A stretch of 64,000 nucleotides of DNA. It comes from Rhodanobacter_A agri (GTDB taxonomy: Bacteria > Pseudomonadota > Gammaproteobacteria > Xanthomonadales > Rhodanobacteraceae). Shown here one piece after another: positions 1 through 7,988 of this stretch. The DNA lies in the NCBI RefSeq assembly GCF_044904705.1, contig NZ_JADIKL010000009.1, positions 52,766-116,765 on the forward strand, written 5' to 3'. The notes under the pieces are model-generated. The model was not told the DNA's origin and did not search any database. It was given only the letters and a program-made list of their open reading frames with translations. A program made the position numbers and the translations under genes. Each line of letters starts with the position of its first letter. Positions within the stretch are counted from its first letter, which is position 1.

Positions 1-14
1 CGAGGAAGACGGCG

Positions 15-365
15 ATGCGACTTGAGTTCGGCGTGATCGCGCTGCTGGTGCTGGCCGTGGGCCAGACGATCCTGTTGTTGCGGCTGTGGCGCCAGTCCGG
101 CCGCCTGCAGCGGCGCGTCGACGCGCTGTGGCAGAACGCGGCCGGCGCGGGCACCGATGTGCCGACCTCGATGCTGGTGACGGCGCTAGGCCGGCTGGAG
201 CGGCAACTCGGCCAGGTCGAGCGGCCGGCCCAGCCCGGACGCTCCTGGGATCTGGCGAAACGCCTGGCGCGCGAGGGCGCCGATATCGAGCAGTTGGTGG
301 CGTGCTGCGGGCTGTCGCGCGACGAGGCGAAGCTGATCCTCGCCATGCGCGCGCCGGCGGCGTAG
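15..365 (+). CDS. DUF2802 family protein, flagellar/chemotaxis-linked
   Basis: A 116-residue protein. One N-terminal membrane helix (about residues 5-24) is followed by a basic segment, a variable linker, and a C-terminal helix-turn-helix-like stretch containing GADIEQLVACCGLSRDEAKL. That C-terminal pattern is the DUF2802 signature, a family usually found beside cheA/cheW or motility genes in gammaproteobacteria. Its biochemical role is unknown. The start is the ATG at 15, close to the window edge, so the upstream operon partner is not visible. It sits just before the leftward FliK/FlhB-like pair, which fits a place in the flagellar locus. Confidence 0.75.
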   Translation: MRLEFGVIALLVLAVGQTILLLRLWRQSGRLQRRVDALWQNAAGAGTDVPTSMLVTALGRLERQLGQVERPAQPGRSWDLAKRLAREGADIEQLVACCGLSRDEAKLILAMRAPAA

Positions 366-397
366 AAACGCAGCTTCTGCGCTCCGCGTTGCTGCGC

Positions 398-658
398 TCA
401 GCCCTGCTCCTCCGCCGCATCGTAGATCGTGGCCAGCACCGAGGCGGCCGCAGCGTAGAGCAACGCCGGCACGTCTTCGCGCAGGCGCAGGCCGGCCAGC
501 AGCGCGGCGATCTGCGGATCGGGATGCAGCGGCAGGCCCAGTGCCTGCGCACGCGCGCGCAGCTGTTCCAGCGATTCGGGCGGCAGCGCCTTGGACTCGC
601 CGGCGCCGGGGCCGGACAAGCGCAGGCTGACCCGGCGCGCGGGAGGCGGCGTGTTCAT
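398..658 (-). CDS. FlhB C-terminal-like protein (FlhX type)
   Basis: An 86-residue protein that resembles only the cytoplasmic C-terminal part of the export-gate switch protein FlhB/YscU. The sequence includes LPLHPDPQIAALLAGL and ends in an Ala-rich helix. It has no transmembrane helices and none of the N-terminal FlhB domain. In full-length FlhB this domain is autocleaved at NPTH; no NPTH is visible here. Free-standing copies (FlhX) are known in several flagellated bacteria, encoded next to a FliK-like protein. The ATG at 658 overlaps the stop of the upstream fliK-like gene by 4 bases (ATGA), so the two are translationally coupled. Confidence 0.75.
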   Translation of the reverse strand: MNTPPPARRVSLRLSGPGAGESKALPPESLEQLRARAQALGLPLHPDPQIAALLAGLRLREDVPALLYAAAASVLATIYDAAEEQG

Positions 659-1797
659 GCGGTGGCCTGCAGCAGCACGGCGCTGTAGCGGCCGGTCGGT
701 TGCGGCAGGCCGAGCTGGCAGCTCAGCTGGTCGAGCAGCACGCCGCAGGCGGCCAGGCGCTGGCGCAAGGCGGTGAACTGGCGTTCCAGCTGTTGCACGG
801 TATCGGCGCGGGCGGCCCACAGCCGCACCGACAGGCGCGGTTCGCGCAGTTGCAGTTCACCTTGCACCGCGCCCAGCGCGGGCAGGTCGAGCGCGAAGCC
901 CAGGTTCCAGCCGCGGCCGCCGTCGCTGGCGTCGATGACGTATTCCAGTTGCAGTTGCAGCACGTCGCGGCCGTCCTCGCCGTGCAGCGGGATCTCGATC
1001 ATCCACGCCGGCAGCGGGCCGGTGCCGGATTCCAGCTGGGCCACCTCGATCCGTGCCAGTGCGGCGCGCACGTCGCCGTGCAGGCGATCCAGCAGCGGCT
1101 CCACGTCGTCGCCCGCGACCGGCACGGGTAGTGGCGCGCGCGGCTGCGCCTGCAGGCCGCGTTGCAGCAGCGGCGGTGCGATGTCGTCGCCGTTCTGCGT
1201 CGGCGGTGCCGGCGCGCGGCGGTCGAGCAGGGCGACCAGGCGCAGCAGCGCCCCTTTCCAGTCGTCCTGCGGCAGCAGCGCCGGATTGCCGCGTGGCTGG
1301 GCAAGCAACGATTCGAGAAACAGGCCGCTGCGTTCGATCGCCAGGCGCAGACCCTCGCCGCGAGTGATCTCCGCCGGGCTGCGCAATGCCTGTTCGAGCA
1401 CGGCGAGCGCGGCGCGCAGGTCCGGCGGCAGCTGACGCAGCATCGGCCGCTGCGCCACGGCGGCTAGCGTGGCCAGCAGCGGCGCGTAGCCGTTCTGCTG
1501 CGGCAGGCGCTCGCGCAGGCCCCGCTGCAGCGTGGGGTCGGGTTGCGGCGACAGCATTTCCAGCAACGGCTGTGCGCCCAGGCTCAGCACGCGCACCTGG
1601 AACTGCGCGGGCAACTGCCCGCCGGCCACGTCCGCTTCCACCGTCAAGCCGCCGATCTGCAGCACCAGCAGCCCTTGCGGGTTCACGCCCAGCGGTCGCG
1701 CCGACAGCACGCTGCCGATGCGCCAGCTCTGCGCTGCGCTGCCAGAGGCAGCGCCGGCCCAGGTGAGGGCGGCAAGGCTGGTCGGCTGGATGATCAT
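655..1797 (-). CDS. FliK-like flagellar hook-length control protein
   Basis: A 380-residue protein with a central Pro/Gln/Leu-rich region. Its C-terminal third (about residues 240-375) resembles the FliK C-terminal domain: GPLPAWMIEIPLH, then beta-rich segments ending in the pattern QFTALRQRLAACGVLLDQLSC. FliK measures hook length and switches export specificity by acting on FlhB, which agrees with the FlhB-like gene directly downstream. The ATG at 1797 was chosen because it follows a sigma-28 promoter match at 1848-1874 and leaves a short leader. It is probably a second, FliK-type partner of the FlhB-like protein rather than the main fliK, which normally lies with the hook/rod genes. Confidence 0.7.
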   Translation of the reverse strand: MIIQPTSLAALTWAGAASGSAAQSWRIGSVLSARPLGVNPQGLLVLQIGGLTVEADVAGGQLPAQFQVRVLSLGAQPLLEMLSPQPDPTLQRGLRERLPQQNGYAPLLATLAAVAQRPMLRQLPPDLRAALAVLEQALRSPAEITRGEGLRLAIERSGLFLESLLAQPRGNPALLPQDDWKGALLRLVALLDRRAPAPPTQNGDDIAPPLLQRGLQAQPRAPLPVPVAGDDVEPLLDRLHGDVRAALARIEVAQLESGTGPLPAWMIEIPLHGEDGRDVLQLQLEYVIDASDGGRGWNLGFALDLPALGAVQGELQLREPRLSVRLWAARADTVQQLERQFTALRQRLAACGVLLDQLSCQLGLPQPTGRYSAVLLQATA

Positions 1798-1847
1798 TCG
1801 GCTCCTGCGCGTGGATGGCGTGCATCGTGGACGGGTCGTCCCGGAGG

Positions 1848-1874
1848 GCATCGGCCGCTTATGCACAAACTTGA
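1848..1874 (-). promoter_or_regulatory. Sigma-28 (FliA) promoter for the fliK-like/flhB-like pair
   Basis: Read on the minus strand: TCAAGTTT, then 11 bases, then GCCGATGC. The FliA consensus is TAAAGTTT-N11-GCCGATAA, so 7 of 8 and 6 of 8 positions match with exact spacing. It points toward the ATG at 1797, leaving a leader of about 40 nt, and lies back to back with a second FliA match for the rightward operon. Confidence 0.65.
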
Positions 1875-1908
1875 GGCGGTATTGCGGGGTCGCGGTGAAG
1901 CTGGAAGC

Positions 1909-1935
1909 TAAAGCGTACGCCACGACGGCCGATAA
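1909..1935 (+). promoter_or_regulatory. Sigma-28 (FliA) promoter for the STAS-cheY-cheA operon
   Basis: TAAA, then 15 bases, then GCCGATAA: both FliA core elements are perfect and the spacing is exact. It lies 41 bases upstream of the STAS gene start at 1976 and reads into cheY and cheA, so this part of the chemotaxis cluster is probably a late (class III/IV) flagellar operon. Confidence 0.8.
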
Positions 1936-1975
1936 GCCCGCTGTAGGCGCCAGCAGGCGCGCAGGAGTGGCGGGC

Positions 1976-2305
1976 ATGGCCGGCAAGCAGGCGGCAAGGC
2001 AGGACAAACAGCAGGCGGGCGGCGCGACGACGGTGGTGCTGCCGGCGGATTGCCGCATGGCCGCCCAGGCGGCGTTGCATGCCGAACTGCTGGCGGCGCT
2101 GCCGGGCGGCAGCGTTGCGCTGGATGGCAGCCAGGTGGAGCGCGTGGACACCGCTGCGCTGCAACTGCTGCTGCTGCTGCGCCGCGAGCTGGACAAGCAC
2201 GGCAGCACGCTGGCCTGGCGTGGCGCGAGCGAAGCATTGAACGACGCGGCAGGGCTGCTCGGCCTGGCGCGGATTCTGGAACTGCCGGCCGCCGGGCCGG
2301 CTTGA
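1976..2305 (+). CDS. STAS-domain protein (anti-sigma antagonist-like)
   Basis: A 109-residue protein. After a short basic, Gln-rich N-terminus it has a single STAS fold, ending in the typical pattern GSQVERVDTAALQLLLLLRREL. Where SpoIIAA proteins carry the phosphorylated serine (D-S-S/T), this one has V-D-T-A-A, so Thr may replace Ser. STAS proteins of this size sit at the head of chemotaxis operons in several proteobacteria; the role there is not established. The start has a GGAG Shine-Dalgarno sequence at 1964-1967. It is the first gene after the FliA promoter, 13 bases ahead of cheY. Confidence 0.8.
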   Translation: MAGKQAARQDKQQAGGATTVVLPADCRMAAQAALHAELLAALPGGSVALDGSQVERVDTAALQLLLLLRRELDKHGSTLAWRGASEALNDAAGLLGLARILELPAAGPA

Positions 2306-2318
2306 ACGAGGTGGCAGC

Positions 2319-2681
2319 ATGGCGAAGATTCTTGCAGTAGACGATTCGGCTTCGATGCGCGGCATGGTGGCCTTCACCTTGCGCGGCGCGGGACACGAGG
2401 TGACCGAGGCCGAGAACGGCCAGCTGGCGCTGGACGCGGCCGGCGGCAGCGCGTTCGACCTGGTGCTTGCCGACGTCAACATGCCGGTGATGGACGGCAT
2501 CGCGATGGTGCGCGCGCTGCGCGCGAAGCCCGAGTACAAGGGCGTGCCGATCCTGATGCTCACCACCGAGTCGCACACCGAGAAGAAGATGGAAGGCAAG
2601 GCCGCCGGCGCTACCGGCTGGCTGGTCAAGCCGTTCGATCCCGAGCAGCTGCTGGCGACCGTCAAGCGCGTGCTGGGCTGA
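2319..2681 (+). CDS. cheY: CheY-type chemotaxis response regulator
   Basis: A 120-residue single receiver domain with no output domain. The acidic pair is D8-D9, the phosphoacceptor is D52 (ADVNMP), the conserved Thr is T82 or T83, and the Lys is K104 (VKPF). This is the normal CheY layout. Phosphorylated by CheA, it would bind the flagellar motor switch and change rotation. The gene lies 30 bases before cheA, with its own Shine-Dalgarno sequence (GAGGTGGC) just upstream. No CheZ phosphatase gene is visible in this window, so it must be encoded elsewhere or be replaced. Confidence 0.93.
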   Translation: MAKILAVDDSASMRGMVAFTLRGAGHEVTEAENGQLALDAAGGSAFDLVLADVNMPVMDGIAMVRALRAKPEYKGVPILMLTTESHTEKKMEGKAAGATGWLVKPFDPEQLLATVKRVLG

Positions 2682-2711
2682 GATCACCTACAGGCTCCAA
2701 GGGAAACACCG

Positions 2712-4715
2712 ATGGCCACGGTCGACCTGACCCAGTTCCACAAGACCTTCTTCGAGGAAAGCCTGGAAGGCCTCGACGCGATGGAGGCGGCATTGCTGGC
2801 GCTGGACTCGGGTTCGACCGACCACGAGCTGGTGCACACCATCTTCCGCGCGGCGCACTCCATCAAGGGCGGCGCTGCGACCTTCGGCTTCGCCGACGTG
2901 GCCGCGTTCACCCATGTCGCCGAATCGTTGCTGGAGGAGGTCCGCAGCGAACGCCGGGCGGTGGATGCCGGGCTGATCGATCTGCTGCTGCGTTCGGTCG
3001 ACTGCCTCCGCGCCATGCTCGATCGCACCAGCCAGGGCCGGCCCGCCGCCGACGCTGGCAGCGAGGCATTGCGCGCCGAGCTGGCGCACCTGGTCGAGGG
3101 CGTGGCGGCGTCGCCGGCCGCCGCGGCGAAGGTGCAGGCTGCACCGTCCGCCGGCTGGGACATCCGTTTCGTCGCGCTGCCGCACCTGTTGCAGACCGGC
3201 AACGAACCGCTACGCCTGTTCCGCGAACTGCAGCAGCTCGGCCGGTTGGAGGTGCTGCGCGCCTTCGTGAGCGACGCCGCGCCGGCGGATTTCGCCGCGC
3301 TCGATCCCGGGCAGTGCTATCTGGGCTGGGAGCTGCGCCTGCACGGCGCGGTGGCGCGCGCCGATCTCGACGCCGTGTTCGAGTGGCTGGACGGCGACTG
3401 CGAGCTGGCCATCGCGCCGTTGGCTGCGGCAGCCGCCGAAGCCGTGGCGCCGACGCCGGCCGCGGTGGCCGTGCCCGCGGCGGACGCGCCGGCGCCGGTG
3501 CGAGAGGTCGCTGCGGCGGCCAGCGCCGGCCAGGCCGACGGCGGCTCGATCCGCGTAGGCATCGACAAGGTCGATGCGCTGATCGACATGATGGGTGAGC
3601 TGGTGATCACCCAGTCGATGCTCAGCGACATCGGCGCGAATTTCGACCTGTCGCAGCTGGAACGGCTGCGCGACGGGCTGGCCCAGCTGGAGCGCAACAC
3701 GCGCGAACTGCAGGACAGCGTGATGCGCATCCGCATGCTGCCGATCGGCAGTGTGTTCAACCGCTTCCCGCGCCTGGTGCGCGACCTGGAGCGCAAGCTC
3801 GGCAAGCAGGTGAAGCTGGAGCTGCACGGCGAGCACACCGAGCTGGACAAGACCGTGCTGGAGAAAATCGGCGATCCGTTGGTGCACCTGGTGCGCAACG
3901 CGATCGACCACGGCCTGGAGATGCCGGAGCAGCGCCGCGCCGCCGGCAAGCCGGAAACCGGCACGCTCACCCTGGACGCGCATCACGAAGGCGGCAACAT
4001 CATCGTGCGGATCAGCGACGACGGCGCCGGGCTCAACCATGAGCGCATCCGCGCCAAGGCGGTCGAGCGCGGGCTGGTGTCGTCCGGTCAGCCGCTGAGC
4101 GAGGACGAGATCGCCGAGCTGATCTTCGAGCCCGGCTTCTCCACCGCCGCCCAGGCCACCGACCTGTCCGGCCGCGGCGTGGGCATGGATGTCGTGCGCC
4201 GCAACGTGCGCGACCTCGGCGGCAGCGTCGGCGTGAGAAGCGTGGCCGGCCGGGGCAGCGTGTTCACCATCGCCTTGCCGCTGACGCTGGCGATCATCGA
4301 CGGCCTGGTCACCGCGGTGGGCGGCGAGCGCTACATCGTGCCGCTGGTTTCCATCGTCGAATCGCTGCGCCTGCCGCCGGATGCCGTGCGCCGCACCGCC
4401 GGCGGCGGCGAGGTGTTCCGCTTCCGCGACGAGTACCTGCCGATCATCCGCCTGCACCGCGCCTTCGCCTGTGCCGACGCGGTCACCGAGATCGGCCAGG
4501 GCATCGTGGTGGTGGTCGAGGACGAAGGCCAGCGCGTGGGCTTGCTGGTCGACGAGCTGCTGGGCCAGCAGCAGGCGGTGATCAAGTCGTTGGAGAAGCA
4601 TTACCAGCGGGTGCAGGGCGTGTCCGGCGCCACCATCGTCAGCGACGGCTCGGTGGCGCTGATCGTCGACGTGGGCGGCGTGGTGCGGCTGGGCCGGCAC
4701 AGCAAGGCCGCCTGA
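2712..4715 (+). CDS. cheA: Chemotaxis histidine kinase CheA
   Basis: A 667-residue kinase with the usual order. The HPt domain (about 1-105) has phosphoacceptor H49 in AAHSIKGG. A spacer/P2-like region is followed by an Ala/Pro-rich linker (about 235-275), then the dimerisation helices. The HATPase domain carries the N box HLVRNAIDHG and G boxes DDGAGL and GRGVGMD. The CheW-like regulatory domain is C-terminal. It phosphorylates CheY and CheB in response to receptor state and is held at receptor arrays by CheW. Length and domains are normal for the family. It lies directly downstream of cheY, and cheW follows after 144 bases that hold hairpins and another FliA promoter match. Confidence 0.95.
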   Translation: MATVDLTQFHKTFFEESLEGLDAMEAALLALDSGSTDHELVHTIFRAAHSIKGGAATFGFADVAAFTHVAESLLEEVRSERRAVDAGLIDLLLRSVDCLRAMLDRTSQGRPAADAGSEALRAELAHLVEGVAASPAAAAKVQAAPSAGWDIRFVALPHLLQTGNEPLRLFRELQQLGRLEVLRAFVSDAAPADFAALDPGQCYLGWELRLHGAVARADLDAVFEWLDGDCELAIAPLAAAAAEAVAPTPAAVAVPAADAPAPVREVAAAASAGQADGGSIRVGIDKVDALIDMMGELVITQSMLSDIGANFDLSQLERLRDGLAQLERNTRELQDSVMRIRMLPIGSVFNRFPRLVRDLERKLGKQVKLELHGEHTELDKTVLEKIGDPLVHLVRNAIDHGLEMPEQRRAAGKPETGTLTLDAHHEGGNIIVRISDDGAGLNHERIRAKAVERGLVSSGQPLSEDEIAELIFEPGFSTAAQATDLSGRGVGMDVVRRNVRDLGGSVGVRSVAGRGSVFTIALPLTLAIIDGLVTAVGGERYIVPLVSIVESLRLPPDAVRRTAGGGEVFRFRDEYLPIIRLHRAFACADAVTEIGQGIVVVVEDEGQRVGLLVDELLGQQQAVIKSLEKHYQRVQGVSGATIVSDGSVALIVDVGGVVRLGRHSKAA

Positions 4716-4727
4716 GTCCAGGGGAAG

Positions 4728-4840
4728 GGGCGCCGGCCACGCTGCGGCGCCCGACCAGAGCCTTCGCGGCCGCCGCGGCAGGCTCAAGTCCTTCCTGGCG
4801 GGGCCGATACAGCATCGAGGCCGGGCGTCCACGGACGCCC
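4728..4840 (+). repeat. Three hairpins between cheA and cheW
   Basis: Three inverted repeats follow one another. GGGCGCCG pairs with CGGCGCCC (4728-4752). GAGCCT pairs with AGGCTC, with an inner CGCGG/CCGCG stem (4758-4785). GGGCGTCC pairs with GGACGCCC around AC (4823-4840). No T-run follows, so simple intrinsic termination is not obvious. They may separate cheA from cheW expression or protect RNA ends. Confidence 0.6.
4784..4810 (+). promoter_or_regulatory. Sigma-28 (FliA) promoter candidate for cheW
   Basis: TCAAGTCC, then 11 bases, then GCCGATAC. The -10 element matches the FliA consensus at 7 of 8 positions and the -35 core is weaker, with exact spacing. It lies about 50 bases before the cheW start, so cheW, mcp, cheR and cheD could form a second FliA unit. 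Confidence 0.5.
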
Positions 4841-4859
4841 ATCACGGGGTAGACGATCC

Positions 4860-5366
4860 ATGCACGAAAAAAACGCGCACGCGGCACCTGCCGTGCAGCA
4901 GCTGACCTTCAGCCTGGCGGGAGAGGAATACGGCGTCGACATCTTGTCGGTGCGCGAAATCCGCGGCTGGACCCGGGTGACCCGCATCCCGCAGACACCC
5001 GGCTACGTGCTCGGCGTGCTGAACCTGCGCGGCGCGGTGGTGCCGGTGATGGACCTGCGCCTGCGTTTCAGGCTCGAACGCGAAGGCTACGGCGACAACA
5101 CGGTGATGATCGTGGTGGCCGTCGCCGAACGCCTGTTCGGCATCGTGGTGGACGCGGTGTCCGACGTGGTCGACATCGACCCGGCGGCCATCAGTCCGGT
5201 GCCGGACATGGGCATGATCGTCGACACCCGCTACCTGAAAGGCCTGGCTACCCATGCCGAACGCATGGTGATGCTGCTGGACGTGGAAAAGCTCATGCGT
5301 CCGGAGGACGTTGAAACGCTGGATGCCGCGTTGTCGGACGTCCGCAATGTCGAAGTTGCCGCCTGA
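4860..5366 (+). CDS. cheW: Chemotaxis coupling protein CheW
   Basis: A 168-residue protein made of one CheW (SH3-like) domain. Family patterns are QQLTFSLAGEEYGVDILSVREI near the N-terminus, RIPQTPGYVLGVLNLRGAVVPVMDLR in the middle, and GIVVDAVSDVVDID later (quoted here as separate blocks). It links receptors to CheA in signalling arrays. The length is normal for the family. It lies 13 bases upstream of the mcp gene, and cheR and cheD follow, so these are probably one operon. The ATG at 4860 directly follows a hairpin and FliA-like promoter region. Confidence 0.95.
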   Translation: MHEKNAHAAPAVQQLTFSLAGEEYGVDILSVREIRGWTRVTRIPQTPGYVLGVLNLRGAVVPVMDLRLRFRLEREGYGDNTVMIVVAVAERLFGIVVDAVSDVVDIDPAAISPVPDMGMIVDTRYLKGLATHAERMVMLLDVEKLMRPEDVETLDAALSDVRNVEVAA

Positions 5367-5379
5367 TCCGGGAATCACG

Positions 5380-7101
5380 ATGAACATCAAGAAATTCGCT
5401 GTGCGTTTCGTCAAGTTTTCGACCTTGTCCGTCAAGGCCCGCCTGGTCGGCACGTTCGCGCTGCTCGCGATCATGCTGGTGGCGGGCGCGGCGGTCGGCC
5501 TCGGCGTGATGTCCTGGCAGAACGAGAACATGCGCAAGACCTACGACGAAGGCATGGCGCCGGCGCAGCTGATGGGCGAGCTGCGTTCCAAGTCGCTGAT
5601 GAACTTCATCGTGCTCGGCGAGGCGGCCAGCGTGATCGGCAAGCCCGACCAGGTGAAGCAGAAGGTCGCGGAATCCCGCCAGCTCGAGCAGCAGATCACC
5701 GAGGTCAACAAACAGCTGGCGGCGCGGTCGATGAGCGCCGCCATCACGGCGAAGTACAAGGCCTACCAGGACACCACGGCCGACTACATGAGCGACCTGA
5801 AGGACGTCTACGACGCCCTGGGCCAGAACGACGACAGCACCCACGATCTGCTGGAAATGCAGGTGCGCCCGCAGCTGATGATGCGCCAGGACGCGCTCAA
5901 CCAGCTGATCCGGGCGCAGGGCGACGAAGTGAAGCAGCTCTATCAGACCCAGCTCGGCCGCTACGGCGTGATCCGGGCGCTGGTGCTGGCTGCGCTGTCC
6001 GCCGGCCTGATCTTCGCACTGCTGGTGGCGACCCTGCTGGTGCGTTCGATCAGCGGCACGCTGGCGCATCTGATGAAAGTGGCGCACGCCATCGCCGAAG
6101 GCCGGCTGGGCCACGGCATCGAGGTCAAGCGGCACGACGAGCTGGGCCGGCTGCTCGATGCCTTCCGCACGATGGATGAGCGCCTCAGTGCGATCGTGGG
6201 CGAAGTGCGCCAGGGTTCCGACGCGGTGTCCAGCGCGGCGCAGCAGATCGCGCGCGGCAACGACGACCTCAGCCAGCGCACGCAGGAACAGGCTTCCAGC
6301 CTGGAAGAAACCGCCTCGTCGATGGAGGAGATGACTTCTACCGTGAAGCAGAACGCGGAGAACGCCAGCCACGCCAACCAGCTGGCGCGCGGTGCCCGCG
6401 AGCAAGCCGAACACGGCGGCGAAGTCGCCGGCAAGGCGATCGCCGCGATGGCCGAGATCGACACGTCCAGCCGCAAGATCGGCGACATCGTGGGCTTGAT
6501 CCAGGAGATCGCCTTCCAGACCAACCTGCTGGCGCTGAACGCTGCAGTGGAAGCGGCGCGCGCCGGCGAACAGGGCCGCGGCTTCGCGGTGGTGGCCAGC
6601 GAGGTGCGCAACCTGGCGCAGCGCAGCGCCGGCGCGGCGAAGGAGATCAAGAGCCTGATCGCCGAGAGCGAGGAGAAGGTGCGCAGCGGCTCGGAGCTGG
6701 TCAACCAGTCCGGCAAGGCGCTGGCCGAGATCGTCGAGAGCGTGAAGAAGGTCACCGACATCGTGGCGGAGATCGCCGCAGCCAGCCAGGAGCAGTCGGC
6801 CGGTATCGATCAGGTCAACAACGCCGTGATGCAGATGGACGAGATGACCCAGCAGAACGCGGCGCTGGTCGAGGAAGCCTCGGCCGCCGCCCGCGCCATG
6901 CAGGAGCAGGCAGCCGAGCTGTCCGGCCAGGTGGGCTTCTTCCGCCTCGGCGGCGACGGCGCGGCGGAAGAGGACGTACCGCCGGCGCGCGCGAAGGAAG
7001 TGGCCAAGGCCACCGAGGCGGTGTTCGCTGCCGTGCGCAAGGCGCCGCCGCGCGCTGCCGCCGCCGAACCGGCGGATGCCGGCGCCTGGAAGGAATTCTG
7101 A
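5380..7101 (+). CDS. Methyl-accepting chemotaxis protein with C-terminal tether
   Basis: A 573-residue transmembrane receptor. Layout: membrane helix 1 (about 20-42), periplasmic four-helix-bundle type sensor, membrane helix 2 (about 197-222), HAMP domain (about 223-275), and the long cytoplasmic signalling coiled coil. The hairpin tip contains QEIAFQTNLLALNAAVEAAR. Gln/Glu-rich methylation helices flank the tip. It ends in AWKEF, which fits the W-x-x-F pentapeptide that tethers CheR and CheB in Tar-like receptors. The two enzymes are encoded next door, so this receptor is their likely main substrate. The ATG at 5380 was chosen over an upstream start inside cheW. The ligand cannot be read from the sequence. 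Confidence 0.93.
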   Translation: MNIKKFAVRFVKFSTLSVKARLVGTFALLAIMLVAGAAVGLGVMSWQNENMRKTYDEGMAPAQLMGELRSKSLMNFIVLGEAASVIGKPDQVKQKVAESRQLEQQITEVNKQLAARSMSAAITAKYKAYQDTTADYMSDLKDVYDALGQNDDSTHDLLEMQVRPQLMMRQDALNQLIRAQGDEVKQLYQTQLGRYGVIRALVLAALSAGLIFALLVATLLVRSISGTLAHLMKVAHAIAEGRLGHGIEVKRHDELGRLLDAFRTMDERLSAIVGEVRQGSDAVSSAAQQIARGNDDLSQRTQEQASSLEETASSMEEMTSTVKQNAENASHANQLARGAREQAEHGGEVAGKAIAAMAEIDTSSRKIGDIVGLIQEIAFQTNLLALNAAVEAARAGEQGRGFAVVASEVRNLAQRSAGAAKEIKSLIAESEEKVRSGSELVNQSGKALAEIVESVKKVTDIVAEIAAASQEQSAGIDQVNNAVMQMDEMTQQNAALVEEASAAARAMQEQAAELSGQVGFFRLGGDGAAEEDVPPARAKEVAKATEAVFAAVRKAPPRAAAAEPADAGAWKEF

Positions 7102-7103
7102 GC

Positions 7104-7988
7104 ATGGGCGCCGTCGCCGGGGCGATCAGGAACAACGCCGCCCCGGCGGGCGACGGCGCGGCGCTGCTCGGCGACGCCGAGTTCCGCTTCCTGCGCGATT
7201 TCGTCTACGAGCACTGCGGCATCGCGCTGGGCGAACACAAGCGCCAGCTGGTGCAGGGGCGGCTGGCGCGACGTCTGCGTGCGCTGGGGCTGCCCGACTA
7301 CGCCGCCTACTGCGCGCTGCTGCGCAACGACCCGCACGGCGAGCTGGGCGAGCTGGCCAGCGCGATCAGCACCAATGTCACCTCGTTCTTCCGCGAGCCG
7401 CACCATTACGAGCTGCTGGAGCAGGAGCTGCTGCCGCAGTGGCTCACGCACAAGCGCCGCGACGGCGACCGCCTGCGGATCTGGTCGGCCGGCTGCTCCA
7501 CCGGCGAGGAGCCGTATGCGCTGGCGATGGTGCTGGCCGAGGCGCTGGAGCGGCATGGCGCGGCGGGCATGGACGCGAAGATCCTCGCTACCGACCTGTC
7601 GCCGCAGGCATTGGAAGCCGCACGCAACGGCGTGTATCCGCTGGACAAGCTCGGCGGCATCAGCGACGAGCGCCGGCGCCGCTGGATGCTGCGTGGCGCC
7701 GGCGAATACGAGGGCTACGCCTGCGTGCATCCGCGCCTGCGCGAGCTGGTGACCGTACAGCCGCTGAACCTGCTGCACGACTGGCCGATGCGCGGGCCGT
7801 TCGATGCGATCTTCTGCCGCAACGTGGTGATCTATTTCGACCAGCCGACCAAGCAGCGGCTGTTCACCCGCTACGCCGCGCTGCTGCCGGCGGGCGGTCA
7901 TCTTTTCCTGGGCCACTCCGAGTCGCTGCACGGCATCAACGACGAGTTCGAGCTGATCGGGCGCACCGCCTACCGGAAGCGCGCGTGA
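7104..7988 (+). CDS. cheR: Chemotaxis protein methyltransferase CheR
   Basis: A 294-residue enzyme. The N-terminal all-alpha CheR_N domain (about 20-85) includes FLRDFVYEHCGIALGEHKR. The SAM-binding methyltransferase domain follows, with IWSAGCSTGEEPYALAM as the SAM motif and FDAIFCRNVVIYFD near the C-terminal part. It methylates receptor glutamates using SAM and sets adaptation together with CheB. It starts 2 bases after the mcp stop, and its own stop overlaps the cheD start (TGATG), so translation is coupled. Confidence 0.95.
   Translation: MGAVAGAIRNNAAPAGDGAALLGDAEFRFLRDFVYEHCGIALGEHKRQLVQGRLARRLRALGLPDYAAYCALLRNDPHGELGELASAISTNVTSFFREPHHYELLEQELLPQWLTHKRRDGDRLRIWSAGCSTGEEPYALAMVLAEALERHGAAGMDAKILATDLSPQALEAARNGVYPLDKLGGISDERRRRWMLRGAGEYEGYACVHPRLRELVTVQPLNLLHDWPMRGPFDAIFCRNVVIYFDQPTKQRLFTRYAALLPAGGHLFLGHSESLHGINDEFELIGRTAYRKRA

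Noticed and set aside
655..2208. Long leftward open frame extending upstream to 2208
   Set aside because: The extra N-terminus has no similarity and would run through both FliA promoters. The start at 1797 fits the promoter and the FliK-like domain.
3210..4832. Antisense frame of 540 codons over cheA
   Set aside because: His/Asp/Gln-rich translation typical of an antisense GC-rich frame, with no recognisable domain or ribosome-binding site.
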